A stretch of DNA of 64,000 nt. Origin: Clostridia bacterium (GTDB taxonomy: Bacteria > Bacillota > Clostridia > Oscillospirales > CAG-272). Location of the stretch: assembly GCA_017464805.1 (NCBI GenBank), contig JAFTYE010000007.1, positions 1 to 64,000 on the forward strand. The letters run 5' to 3'. This document shows positions 1 to 7,922 of the stretch, one piece after another. Each line of letters opens with the position of its first letter. The stretch's first letter is position 1. Below the pieces are notes generated by a model. It was not told the DNA's origin, did not search any database, and saw nothing but the letters and a program-made list of their open reading frames with translations. The position numbers were made by a program, and so were the translations under genes.

Positions 1-190
1 GTGTAACACACTATACCTTGCGATGCAAGGAGTGTGCCATCCGTTCCCTCTGGACTCCCTAAAAGGCTGCGGCGGAGCAGAAGCAATCCCAACCCCATTG
101 CCTCTGCATCCTTGCAACCTTACGGCTCATTTCGGTACAAGCACACCCGCAGCTTGTCCCTTATTTGCCGTGTTGAAGTAGACAACATTC

Positions 191-352
191 TCACCTTTGG
201 CTCGAATGTTTCCCTCCGCAACGGACGAGTGTATCCGTTGCTGCCGCCTCCGCGACCTCCTTTCTCTCGTCGGCGGTTATGTATTTGTGGGGGCAGTTAT
301 CATATATTTCCAACAATACTGCCGCCGTGTTTTTCGGGTGGTAACTTCTCAC
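191..352 (-). CDS. Possible small hypothetical protein (53 aa)
   Basis: A minus-strand frame begins at a GTG (350-352) and ends at a TGA (191-193). The product would be small, with a helical-looking middle (motif YDNCPH followed by ITADERKEVAEAAA) and a Cys-Gly-Gly near the end. A second minus frame, ending at 127 with the residues NKGQAAGVLVPK, overlaps it and also looks protein-like, so a frameshifted or decayed gene is possible. There is no clear ribosome binding site before the GTG. The family is not recognised; composition and position suggest mobile-element cargo. This is a weak call. Confidence 0.28.
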   Translation of the reverse strand: MRSYHPKNTAAVLLEIYDNCPHKYITADERKEVAEAAATDTLVRCGGKHSSQR

Positions 353-462
353 TTCGGCTCACTCTGAGCCGAGGTCAACCTCGCGCCAAGATGGCACGAA
401 GCGCGGGGAGAAAACAAAAAAGACCCGTACTTACACACACGGATCACGGGAAACACCAAAAA

Positions 463-481
463 GCGAACGGCGCACGTTCGC
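463..481 (-). terminator. Hairpin with U-tract, minus strand
   Basis: Arms GCGAAC (463-468) and GTTCGC (476-481) close a 7-nt loop. Read on the minus strand, five U residues follow directly. It would end a minus-strand transcript coming from the 500-600 region, but no gene is recognised there. Confidence 0.4.
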
Positions 482-833
482 TTAAAAATGTCCCGCGCCT
501 ATGTATAAGTACGAGTCTAAAAGCTCGTTTCGATAAGAGAATGCAATCGCATTCAATGCCGGTTTAGTGGCTGATGGCGACGGATTTCTTGTGAAATAGA
601 TTACTGATCATCGGCAAATGAGCCGAGCGTTCTGTCTTGTTTTTCAAACGGCACGAGGTTCGTTCTCCACCGCAAGTATTCACGCAAAATATATCTTATT
701 CAGTTGTATATGTATCAACTTTGATGGCAATACTAATAATGGGAAAGTATGCCATATCAAAATTGAGTATTATATTATATCACAAACGAACGGATTTGTC
801 AATAGATTTTGCAAAAGTTTTTGCAAAAAATCA

Positions 834-881
834 AAAACGCCGCTATCACAACGTAATTCACGTTTTGATAGCGGCGTTTTT
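834..881. terminator. Long palindromic terminator after the small-gene cluster
   Basis: The arms AAAACGCCGCTATCA and TGATAGCGGCGTTTT are perfect inverted repeats, and pairing continues inward through AACGT/ACGTT with one mismatch. A-runs on one side and T-runs on the other make it able to stop transcription from either direction. It lies 16 bp beyond the stop codon of the minus-strand gene ending at 898, so its evident job is to end the whole minus-strand cluster that begins near 4.2 or 6.8 kb. Confidence 0.85.
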
Positions 882-897
882 ATATATCTTATATTGT

Positions 898-1140
898 TTA
901 ATACCACATTATAAGCTTTTCTGTTGAGATCCCGTTGTTCGATTTACTAATATCAACTAAATAATTCTTTGCGTGTGTAATATGATTTTCGCACCATTCA
1001 TATCCCACAGGTAATGTATAAGTTATTATTTCTTTAGTTTGCAAATTCACTTCAAGAGAACCATTTTCCTTACTATCTTCAGGATATATGTCGCATTTTG
1101 CAATGTTTCCATAAATAATAATGTTCTTTAGTTTAACCAT
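898..1140 (-). CDS. Hypothetical protein, 80 aa
   Basis: A short protein starting MVKLKNI after a strong AGGAGG-type ribosome site (minus strand of 1145-1153). It reads as a compact alpha/beta fold with the pattern 'K-N-I-I-I-Y-G-N-I' then 'CDIYPED' and a conserved-looking 'LPVGYEWCENHITHAKNYL' stretch, ending in IMWY. I have the impression that this pattern recurs as an unannotated small protein in gut Clostridia, but I cannot name a domain. It is the last gene of a string of minus-strand small genes and sits just before the palindromic terminator at 834-881. No signal peptide or membrane segment. Function unknown. Confidence 0.75.
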   Translation of the reverse strand: MVKLKNIIIYGNIAKCDIYPEDSKENGSLEVNLQTKEIITYTLPVGYEWCENHITHAKNYLVDISKSNNGISTEKLIMWY

Positions 1141-1183
1141 TTCATTTCCTCCTAAATGAAATGCATGAAAACATATGTGTCTT

Positions 1184-1351
1184 TTATATAATATTGGGGT
1201 CTCTTTCCCATTCGCTCATTTCTCTAAGCTTTTTTAATGCCTCTACCGCTTCAACAGGAGCATCTTCTACCAATTCACAAGTCTTATAATCAAAATATGG
1301 TTCATAAATGGCAGCCAATCTTTTTTCTTCTTCTGTAAGCCTTCTTACCAT
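1184..1351 (-). CDS. Hypothetical protein, 55 aa (short gene)
   Basis: The ATG at 1349-1351 is preceded on the minus strand by GGAGG eight bases upstream, which supports a real gene despite the size. The product is charged and helical, beginning MVRRLTEEEKRLAAIYEPYF and containing a second amphipathic stretch 'VEAVEALKKLREMSEWERD'. No membrane segment and no Cys/His cluster. It lies between two other small genes in the same orientation, 43 bp upstream of the 80-aa gene and 33 bp downstream of the 61-aa gene, so all are likely on one transcript. Family not recognised. Confidence 0.65.
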   Translation of the reverse strand: MVRRLTEEEKRLAAIYEPYFDYKTCELVEDAPVEAVEALKKLREMSEWERDPNII

Positions 1352-1384
1352 ATTAGTTATCCTCCATTCAAATAAATGTTATCA

Positions 1385-1570
1385 TCAAATTAACCAACTA
1401 TCTTTTGCAAGTTCGAGTTCTCTTTCTATGATTTTAGGTAAAGCCTCGAAATACTCAAGTTTAATTTGTTCGATTTCTTCTTTTGTTTTCCCTTCGACCG
1501 CCTTAAAAAACACCGTTCTTGCCTCATCGCTTGCCATTTGTTCATTAAAAATATTATTTGGGTTAGTCAT
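1385..1570 (-). CDS. Hypothetical helical protein, 61 aa
   Basis: Begins MTNPNNIFNEQ and is mostly charged helix (KEEIEQIKLEYFEALPKIIE). It ends in an exposed-looking KDSWLI. Its start codon lies inside the last codons of the upstream gene (8-bp overlap with 1563-1757), which implies translational coupling. Family not recognised; the size and acidic charge resemble small partner or immunity-type proteins, but that is only an analogy. Confidence 0.6.
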   Translation of the reverse strand: MTNPNNIFNEQMASDEARTVFFKAVEGKTKEEIEQIKLEYFEALPKIIERELELAKDSWLI

Positions 1571-1757
1571 AGAATTTTACCGTTTTTCCTATAAAATCAT
1601 TTACGCTCTCGATAGAAATAGCATTGGGAATATCATAAGCTATGGTTACATCATACAGTGTTCCTTCAATTTCTATTTTGTTAAAGTCTTTTTCAATATT
1701 GTCTAATACAATAATTAAATGTTTTCCGACCTTAAAATTATCGATTACTTTTGCCAT
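1563..1757 (-). CDS. Hypothetical small beta-rich protein, 64 aa
   Basis: The translation alternates hydrophobic and polar residues (HLIIVLD, KIEIEGTLYDVTIAYDI) in the way of a small beta barrel, ending in VKFYD. The residues 'FKVGKHLIIVLDNI' resemble the first strand pair of SH3-like folds. It overlaps the next gene by 8 bp and follows the 81-aa gene by 20 bp, so it is in the same operon. A GAGG-type ribosome site lies just upstream of the ATG. No named domain recognised. Confidence 0.6.
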   Translation of the reverse strand: MAKVIDNFKVGKHLIIVLDNIEKDFNKIEIEGTLYDVTIAYDIPNAISIESVNDFIGKTVKFYD

Positions 1758-1777
1758 TTTGACTCCTCATATTCGTT

Positions 1778-2023
1778 TTAGTTCTCCCATTTCTCCCATT
1801 CGAGCACTTCGATAAGCTTTATTTCACTTTGCATAAACTCTATATGTTTTTCGCCAATTTTCAACGTGATTCCATCTTCAAAGTTTTCTATATCGTCTGT
1901 TTCATCATACATGTATTCTTCCGCGTCTGTAATATCGATTACATATCCAATAAATACTTCGTCATCAACATCGACCAACCTAATCTTTCTTGCTTCCTGA
2001 TAGTCCCATAAATTAATCATCAT
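1778..2023 (-). CDS. Hypothetical acidic SH3/LSM-like protein, 81 aa
   Basis: Starts MMINLWDYQEARKIRLVD and continues with 'DEVFIGYVIDITDAEEY', then an acidic loop and 'DGITLKIGEKHIEFMQSEI', a pattern of five short strands as in LSM/SH3-like barrels. This layout (a WDYQ-type start followed by a small barrel) is seen in short uncharacterised proteins of Firmicutes. Its start overlaps the end of the 337-aa gene by 11 bp, so it is translated from the same message. Strongly acidic overall. The barrel assignment is an inference from the strand pattern. Confidence 0.6.
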   Translation of the reverse strand: MMINLWDYQEARKIRLVDVDDEVFIGYVIDITDAEEYMYDETDDIENFEDGITLKIGEKHIEFMQSEIKLIEVLEWEKWEN

Positions 2024-3026
2024 TTACCTCTACAAAGAAGTGCTTGGGATATAAGTCCCCTTGTATTTCTTCATCCTCGTCATATCCTTCTTCATCAATT
2101 ATTCTGTATTCGCCGTGTTTCTCACCTATGCAACCGTAGATCTTTCCGTAAATCAAGCAAACAGAGTCACTTTCGCCGATATATTTGACTTTTTTAAACT
2201 GATCGCATAATTTGCGAAACTTTTGAAGCTCTTCGCTCGTGAGTTGACTGGGCATTTTTCCAAGCGAATCACAGTATTTTCTGAATCTTAAAATCACATA
2301 TCCATCAAACAGGTGCGTTTCTGATGGAACAACGTATCCTCCTGCCTTGTCAGCAACATCATCTAATTCGGCCATGCCTTTTAATTTTTGAAGTCTTTCT
2401 TTCTCTTTCTCAAATTCTTCTTCCCATTCGGAAGGTGTTTTTGTTTCATATTGTTTTTTCATTTCTTCAAAATTGTCATCTTTTTCAATATACTCTCCAA
2501 ATCGCCTTTGAAATTCTTCTTCACATTCTTCTTTTGACATGTTCTTTACTTCGTCGCACATCTCTTTTTCTCTATCATCGCAAATGTAATCTTCATCATC
2601 TATCACGCAATTTTCTATCTCTTCTTCGGTAATCCCTAAACGTTTCATAATAATACGCATATTCTTTTCCGCTACTTCATTAGGCAAATCCAGACCGTGT
2701 ATTATTTCTTCTTCATCATCTACCTCTACATCCAAGTCTTGAAAAGATTGATCGGGTCTTAATCCGAAGAATTTTTTTGCTTCTTTTATTTGTAGTTCTA
2801 AACTCGCATCCTCACTGTAAAGTTTAGTTACTACATATTCTAACTCACTCTCTGTAAACTCCTTGTAAAGAGCTTTTTCTATCGTTTCGCCTTTTTCATC
2901 AATAAACTCAACAGTGTAAGCCTCGCCATCGTTATGAACGTCAACAATAGTTCCTCTATTCTTGGGAGTTAATGAAAGCTCCGGATATTCTTTTTTTACT
3001 CGCACAACATCAAGCAGTTCTAACAT
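2013..3026 (-). CDS. DUF4926-like N-terminus, acidic middle, C-terminal barrel (337 aa)
   Basis: Residues 1-65 fit the DUF4926 pattern: LDVVRVKKEYPELSL, then a 'RGTIVDVHND' strand pair and 'AYTVEFIDEKG'. Residues 70-250 are extremely acidic and helical, without recognisable domain. Residues 275-337 (KVKYIGESDSVCLIYGKIY, then EYRIIDEEG and LYPKHFFVEV) resemble a separate family of small gut-bacterial proteins of the type 'KYIG-S-LxxGKxY', also a likely small barrel. Two barrels on either end of a coil is unusual. DUF4926 is often found next to polymorphic toxins or as a solitary small protein, so an inhibitor, adaptor or nucleic-acid-mimic role is possible but unproven. It begins 46 bp downstream of the 373-aa gene and overlaps the next one. 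Confidence 0.65.
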   Translation of the reverse strand: MLELLDVVRVKKEYPELSLTPKNRGTIVDVHNDGEAYTVEFIDEKGETIEKALYKEFTESELEYVVTKLYSEDASLELQIKEAKKFFGLRPDQSFQDLDVEVDDEEEIIHGLDLPNEVAEKNMRIIMKRLGITEEEIENCVIDDEDYICDDREKEMCDEVKNMSKEECEEEFQRRFGEYIEKDDNFEEMKKQYETKTPSEWEEEFEKEKERLQKLKGMAELDDVADKAGGYVVPSETHLFDGYVILRFRKYCDSLGKMPSQLTSEELQKFRKLCDQFKKVKYIGESDSVCLIYGKIYGCIGEKHGEYRIIDEEGYDEDEEIQGDLYPKHFFVEVNDD

Positions 3027-3072
3027 AACCTAACCCTCTTAATTCTTTAAAGTTTATATATCCTTGTGCTTC

Positions 3073-4191
3073 TTAATTGTTTAATGTTTTTAAGTCTTTC
3101 TGTGCCAAATTTAGTGCAATCACAGTCAGCCAATACAATTCTTCCTCGGTTCTGTATTCAAAACAAATATACTTTTCTAATGGCTTTTTGACTGAATTTG
3201 CATCGTAAGCCTTCCATGTTTTAAGGATAGCTTTTGAATATAGATTTGCAAATTCATATCCAAAATGGTTGTCATGTGGCAGATATTGTGGCAACAATAG
3301 CGTTTCGATTTCGAGATTACAGTCATCATTCATATTTTGAAAGCAATCGTAAATTTCGTCTATCCCCAAGACAACTTTTTGCCTAAATGCTTCAATAGCA
3401 TCTTTGTTTTTCTTGCAACTAAAATTTGTTGTGAGAAACCGTTCAATTTGTTCCAATTCTTCAACAAGAATTCCACTGCCAAATCGTTGTTGCGAAGCTT
3501 TTTTTAATATCGTAATTTGCTCTATCAAATCGTTTGATTTTGGGATAACGCTATTTTGCATTTCCTTTTTGTAATCAAAAGCGATATTGTCAATAGCATC
3601 TATGATTTGTTGTATATATTGGCATCGTGTTTTGTAGAAGTTTTTTAGCTCGTCAACAGTTACCGTTACTTTTTCAAATCCAGAATTAGGAATATTATTG
3701 TATAAGAGAACAGACATTTCATGGGAAGTTCCGTAATGGCATGACCAACTGGCGAATTTCCTTATTACCTCTTGCTTTTTATTCTTTTTCTTTGTTTTTA
3801 ATTCAACTGGGTGAGCACCAAAACAAGAACGAATTTCTTCAAAATAGCGATTGTCGTCCTCATCAAAATATTTCATTTGGAAAGCACCGGAATCATTCTC
3901 GAAGGGTATAGTGTCGCGATTTATAAATACTCTATGTAGTTGGCATATTCCGCCCCACACCATATCAATACAACAAATATACTGATAAAACTTCATGCAT
4001 GTTTCCAATCCGTCGGAGCTTTTCAATTCATCCAATGCTTTGCCGATATTTGTCATGCCCACATCAATCCAGTCCATAGAAGAGCATATACAATTCCATT
4101 GATCTTTTGAATTGTAATTTTGATATTTTGCAAGGATAAAATTAGTTTCGTTTACCTTTTCTCTCAATAATACATTCCACTGCTGTGACAT
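3073..4191 (-). CDS. HEPN-like candidate, uncharacterised (373 aa)
   Basis: I start it at the inner ATG (4189-4191), which has a GAAGGAG ribosome site; the longer frame to 4248 lacks one. The protein is helical throughout with no membrane segment. Around residues 117-130 it reads FEEIRSCFGAHPVE, giving an R-x5-H motif (R121, H127) in the setting typical of HEPN RNases, although a full HEPN alignment cannot be made by eye. A short basic patch (KTKKKNKK) follows at about residue 132, and a later region (200-330) is long-helix rich. It lies 71 bp downstream of the zinc-ribbon nuclease gene in the same direction, so both are probably co-expressed. If HEPN is right, it would be an RNA-cleaving effector or a non-catalytic partner. 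Family otherwise not recognised. Confidence 0.6.
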   Translation of the reverse strand: MSQQWNVLLREKVNETNFILAKYQNYNSKDQWNCICSSMDWIDVGMTNIGKALDELKSSDGLETCMKFYQYICCIDMVWGGICQLHRVFINRDTIPFENDSGAFQMKYFDEDDNRYFEEIRSCFGAHPVELKTKKKNKKQEVIRKFASWSCHYGTSHEMSVLLYNNIPNSGFEKVTVTVDELKNFYKTRCQYIQQIIDAIDNIAFDYKKEMQNSVIPKSNDLIEQITILKKASQQRFGSGILVEELEQIERFLTTNFSCKKNKDAIEAFRQKVVLGIDEIYDCFQNMNDDCNLEIETLLLPQYLPHDNHFGYEFANLYSKAILKTWKAYDANSVKKPLEKYICFEYRTEEELYWLTVIALNLAQKDLKTLNN

Positions 4192-4262
4192 TAAATCTCC
4201 TTCGAAAAACTTGTTAAGTTTCAACCATGTATTCAGACACTTTAACATATAGGATCAGGTCG

Positions 4263-6812
4263 TTAGTTAATGTTAAATTCATCATCGTTTGCATGTCTCA
4301 AAACATATTTCCCCATTAGTGTTTTTTGCTTTCTACTACATACAGATGCGATATTGCCGTGCTGTTTTTTGTAATCCAAATTTAAGTATTCGCACAACGA
4401 TTTTCCATCTTCAAACGAAAACAGAAAGTCTAAAGTTTCGGCATCATACACATTGATCTTTTTTTCCATTTTTCTACATTCGGGACAACGAATCCTTTTG
4501 GCTATTTTATATGTCCATTTGTGTCCGCATTTAGAACATATCCAATGAACCTTTTTGGATTGATTGTTATAGTGAACGTCACTTGGTAAACAATCATTCA
4601 ATTCGTAATCCCACTCTTTTGCAATTTCGGGTTTAACAGATAAAAGATCATTGATGCCGGATAAAACCTTTTGTCCTGCACAATAAGGGCAACCTCTGCC
4701 TTTGTTTCTGTTGCTAATTGCTGCTTCCCATTCGTGACCGCATTTGCCTTTCCACCATACCTTTTTGGGAGAAGCGCAAGAAACCATATATGGTGTGATG
4801 TTCCCATTCATTGTAGGATGCCATTCACTTGCCAAAGCAGGGTTAATAGTAGCCAAGTCGTTTTGCCCAGATATTATTTTTTTGTTGGAACAATATGGAC
4901 AACCGGTGCCATTGCTTTTTGCTCTATTGCATATAGCAGTTTTCCACTCATGCCCATTTTTACATTTCCACCAAACTGCTTGAGAAGATCCACTCGAAAC
5001 CATAAAAGGGGTAAGAAAGCCATTTTTTTGATAATGCCATTGTTCGGCTAATAATGGGTACGCAGTTGCTAAGTCATTTTTTCCAACAACAATAGTTTTA
5101 TTCGCACAGCACGGACATCCTGTGCCATTCTCCTTGGTTCGATTTACGATTGAAGTTTCCCATTCGTAGCCACAATCTTTACATTTCCACCAAACCTTTT
5201 TACTTGAACCAATTATAAAATCTTGCGGACGCAAAGTTCCATTTTTAATTGGATGCCATTCGCTTGCAATCTGAGGATTAAGCGTGAGCAAGTCATTATA
5301 ACCAAACAAAACTTTTTTATTGCTACAATATGGACAACCTACGCCTTGGTTTCTGCTGGCAATAACGGCTTGCCACTCGTGACCTTTTTCACATTTCCAC
5401 CATACTTTGTGACCAGAGTTTTGAGGTATATATTGTGGGTTAAGGAGTCCGTTCTTCTCGTAATTCCACTCTTTTGCTAAGATTTCGTTTGTGGAAATCG
5501 AGTTTTCCTTTAACAACGATAAATAAGCTTGCAAAATTTGTGTATTATCGCGTTCTATTGAAATGCTGAGTTCCTGGGCGACTTCATTTTTAGCTGCATA
5601 TAGCATTTTAATTATCGTTACAATGACAGCAGATAAACTATTATAGTGTCTGTTAGGCGAATAAAAAATGGTGTCGTTCTTGATAGACATGTTGGAAGTC
5701 TCAGATTGTTTCTCTTTTATACGTATGACTCGAATTCCTTGTTGAGAAAAATAGAAATCTTTGCTGTGTTCTTTATCTGCTTTGTCAGCAGTATGATAAA
5801 ACATACCGTCATATTCAATGCCTATTTTCAATGAAGGGACATAAATATCAAGTTCTTTGCCATTTTCAATGTAACGATTGATTGTATCGGGAAACACCTT
5901 TTGAATATAATAACAGACCGCTTGTTCAGGATAAGAAGTACGTTTTTCTTTGCTGCACTGAACGCAACCGATTCCTCTGTTCCTAATATTAATTGTGGAT
6001 TCCCACTCGTGACCTACAATACACTTCCACCAAACAATTTTATCTGAGCTTGGAAAGACATCTTTGGGTGTCAATTCTCCGTTTTTTGTAGGATGCCATT
6101 CTTTTGCTAATTCAGGGTTTATATCAAAAAGGCTTTCTCCTGGATTTGGTGTGGAGTTTTTGATTGCTGTAAGTTCATTTTTGCACTTAGGACATCCTGT
6201 GCCATTGTTCTTCGTTCTGTTAGCAATGCTTGTTTGCCACTCGTATCCGCAACTGCTACATTTCCACCAAGCCTTTTTGCCGGAACCGATTATGAAGTCT
6301 TGAGGTCGGCATTCGCCATTTTTTGTTGGATGCCATTCGCTCGCAATTTGTGGATTGATGGTAAGCAAATCATTATAACCAACCAAAACTTTAACATTAC
6401 TACAATAAGGACAACCATTTCCGGCAGTTCTACTACCAATAGTAGCTTGCCATTCGTGACCACATTTGCCTTTCCACCAAACTTTTTTGGTAGATGCTTT
6501 AGATACTTCAGCAGGAGAAATCTCTATATTTTTCTCATAATGCCACTCTAAACAAAGTTCCGGGTGAGTCGTAGATAAATCATTAACTCCCGCAATGGGT
6601 TTCCTGCCAGAACAATAGGGACATTTTGTGCCTTCGATAACTCTCGGTCTAACGCTGGTTTGCCAACTATGTCCGTTTTTGCATTTCCAAAACACGCGTT
6701 TATCGGAACCAAGAGTGACTTTGTGAGGATCAATGCCTAATTCGTTATTCTTTTCCCAATCCCATTCCGCCATCAGTTCGGCATTATCAATTATGTATTT
6801 CTTTTCTTTCAT
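4263..6812 (-). CDS. Nine-zinc-ribbon protein with nested Vsr-like nuclease and NUMOD-like tail (849 aa)
   Basis: The chain is built from nine copies of a roughly 65-residue module: 'LAxEWHxxKN', then 'WWKCxxGHEW', then 'GxGCPYC'. These fit the probable zinc-ribbon family DUF4379. Copies span about residues 10-75, 80-145, 150-215, 225-288, 440-500, 505-572, 578-645, 650-716 and 720-782. Between copies 4 and 5 sits a nuclease-like domain (292-370): PEQAVCYYIQKVFP, ELDIYVPSLKIGIEYDG (D322, E333), FYH (H340) and RVIRIKE, as in Vsr/DUF2726-type PD-(D/E)XK enzymes. Residues 785-842 (INVYDAETLDFLFSF then KTLMGKYVLRHA) resemble a NUMOD1-type DNA-binding module. I start at the ATG 6810-6812; a TTG at 6824 is the alternative. 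Copies 2 and 8 read WWKGKCGHEW, shifting the first Cys. Likely a sequence- or structure-guided DNA endonuclease; target unknown. Confidence 0.8.
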   Translation of the reverse strand: MKEKKYIIDNAELMAEWDWEKNNELGIDPHKVTLGSDKRVFWKCKNGHSWQTSVRPRVIEGTKCPYCSGRKPIAGVNDLSTTHPELCLEWHYEKNIEISPAEVSKASTKKVWWKGKCGHEWQATIGSRTAGNGCPYCSNVKVLVGYNDLLTINPQIASEWHPTKNGECRPQDFIIGSGKKAWWKCSSCGYEWQTSIANRTKNNGTGCPKCKNELTAIKNSTPNPGESLFDINPELAKEWHPTKNGELTPKDVFPSSDKIVWWKCIVGHEWESTINIRNRGIGCVQCSKEKRTSYPEQAVCYYIQKVFPDTINRYIENGKELDIYVPSLKIGIEYDGMFYHTADKADKEHSKDFYFSQQGIRVIRIKEKQSETSNMSIKNDTIFYSPNRHYNSLSAVIVTIIKMLYAAKNEVAQELSISIERDNTQILQAYLSLLKENSISTNEILAKEWNYEKNGLLNPQYIPQNSGHKVWWKCEKGHEWQAVIASRNQGVGCPYCSNKKVLFGYNDLLTLNPQIASEWHPIKNGTLRPQDFIIGSSKKVWWKCKDCGYEWETSIVNRTKENGTGCPCCANKTIVVGKNDLATAYPLLAEQWHYQKNGFLTPFMVSSGSSQAVWWKCKNGHEWKTAICNRAKSNGTGCPYCSNKKIISGQNDLATINPALASEWHPTMNGNITPYMVSCASPKKVWWKGKCGHEWEAAISNRNKGRGCPYCAGQKVLSGINDLLSVKPEIAKEWDYELNDCLPSDVHYNNQSKKVHWICSKCGHKWTYKIAKRIRCPECRKMEKKINVYDAETLDFLFSFEDGKSLCEYLNLDYKKQHGNIASVCSRKQKTLMGKYVLRHANDDEFNIN

Positions 6813-6824
6813 AATATTATGCAA

Positions 6825-6961
6825 CTTTCAAATTCAATTCGTCCGCATTAATAAATACTAAAACCGCCTAATCAAATTTTGCTTAGTTTGTCATTTGAGT
6901 ATTCAAAACACTAAGTAAGGGATTTCGCCATTGCTCTAATTATAATCACTTTTTTATAAAT
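6825..6961. other. AT-rich spacer, nothing recognised
   Basis: 137 bp between two minus-strand genes. No hairpin with a U-tract and no promoter that I trust; transcription of the zinc-ribbon gene may start here, or reach it from the HTH/two-TM unit upstream. Confidence 0.4.
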
Positions 6962-7909
6962 TTAAAATGCGCTTTCCTCTTCTATAGAGCCATTGATGCG
7001 CTTGTATTGAGAAAAGACAGGAGATTTTTTCTGATATTTAACATCTTTGCTAAAATAAATTTTAGAACGAAACTCTTCCATTCTGTCGGATATATCATCA
7101 AGATTCTTTTGATGTATTGTAGTCAACTCTCTTCCATTATCCTGTGTTATCTCTGTTACAAAAAATAGATCATTGAGTTCCATAATTTTTTTGCAACATA
7201 CAGCAAAACTGCCTTTTCCATCCTTGATCATATTGAAATGAAACACTTCTAATTTGATCTTGTTCCGATAGTCTTGAAGTTTGGAATAAATCGATTCAAA
7301 GGCAGCAAGACGGATTTTTCTATTGCCGAAAAGGAAATCCAAGTTGCCATATGCATTTGATAAATCCTCTAAATCGATTTTTGATGCGACAATATACATA
7401 TCCATATACTTCATAAACATATTGCTATAATCTTCAATACGTTCATTATAAATTTGAATCAATATTGATTCGATGTCATCGCTCTCGGAGAAGGACATTG
7501 GCTCATTTTCTTGCATCCAAGCAATGTAGGCATCACGTTTTTTATGAACTGCGCCAAGTCCTAATGTTTTGGCAGTTTCGTCGTCACACTTGCCCCACTG
7601 CTTGTTATGTTGTTCTTCCGCTATGCAATCCAATATCAAATCTTGAGGCTGATCCAATTTCAACAACTTGATTTTCCTAAGCTGTACATAAACCTTATAT
7701 GCAGCGCTTAAAAAGGATTCCATTGCTTTTCTTCGCTCAGCAAAATACTCTATTAATGACATAATAAATCCGAGCAATGCACTACCGAAGATTGCCATTG
7801 AAATATCATACATAAGCTCAATACAAAAACAATTTGCAATTATAGCACAGATTAACGAAACAGCAGAAATGCCTGCTGTGATAAAAGTTACCCATTTTTT
7901 TGCTTTCAT
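6962..7909 (-). CDS. Two-TM membrane protein with cytoplasmic helical domain (315 aa)
   Basis: Two membrane segments lie close to the N-terminus (about residues 8-28 and 33-53: VTFITAGISAVSLICAIIA and MYDISMAIFGSALLGFIMS), followed by some 260 mainly helical, charged residues with no recognised motif. The plan of two TM helices plus a cytosolic part is like that of SLATT/S-2TM type membrane effectors, but I see no sequence match that would prove it. The start is 13 bp downstream of the HTH gene, so the pair is almost certainly one operon under the promoter at 8169-8197. Function unknown; effector of a small defence or regulatory cassette is one possibility. Confidence 0.65.
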   Translation of the reverse strand: MKAKKWVTFITAGISAVSLICAIIANCFCIELMYDISMAIFGSALLGFIMSLIEYFAERRKAMESFLSAAYKVYVQLRKIKLLKLDQPQDLILDCIAEEQHNKQWGKCDDETAKTLGLGAVHKKRDAYIAWMQENEPMSFSESDDIESILIQIYNERIEDYSNMFMKYMDMYIVASKIDLEDLSNAYGNLDFLFGNRKIRLAAFESIYSKLQDYRNKIKLEVFHFNMIKDGKGSFAVCCKKIMELNDLFFVTEITQDNGRELTTIHQKNLDDISDRMEEFRSKIYFSKDVKYQKKSPVFSQYKRINGSIEEESAF

Positions 7910-7922
7910 TTACGTTATCCTT

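Larger units (their letters stand above)
1..897. other. Left edge of window without a confident gene
   Basis: No reading frame here has both a ribosome site and a family I recognise. Positions 1-600 are richer in G+C than the following 8 kb and the long plus-strand frame at 34-567 has a Pro/Arg/Ser-rich, low-information translation, so I do not call it. On the minus strand a 53-codon frame (191-352) and a hairpin at 463-481 look like the end of some mobile-element gene set. Positions 600-830 are AT-rich and empty. A large palindrome at 834-881 closes the stretch. Confidence 0.5.

Noticed and set aside
34..567. Plus-strand 177-codon frame at the window edge
   Set aside because: Low-complexity Pro/Arg/Ser translation, no ribosome site and no family; the opposite strand looks more protein-like in part of it.
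4263..6812. Repeated zinc-ribbon DNA as a CRISPR array or satellite
   Set aside because: The repeat period (~200 nt) is in frame and diverged at DNA level; it is explained as protein modules.
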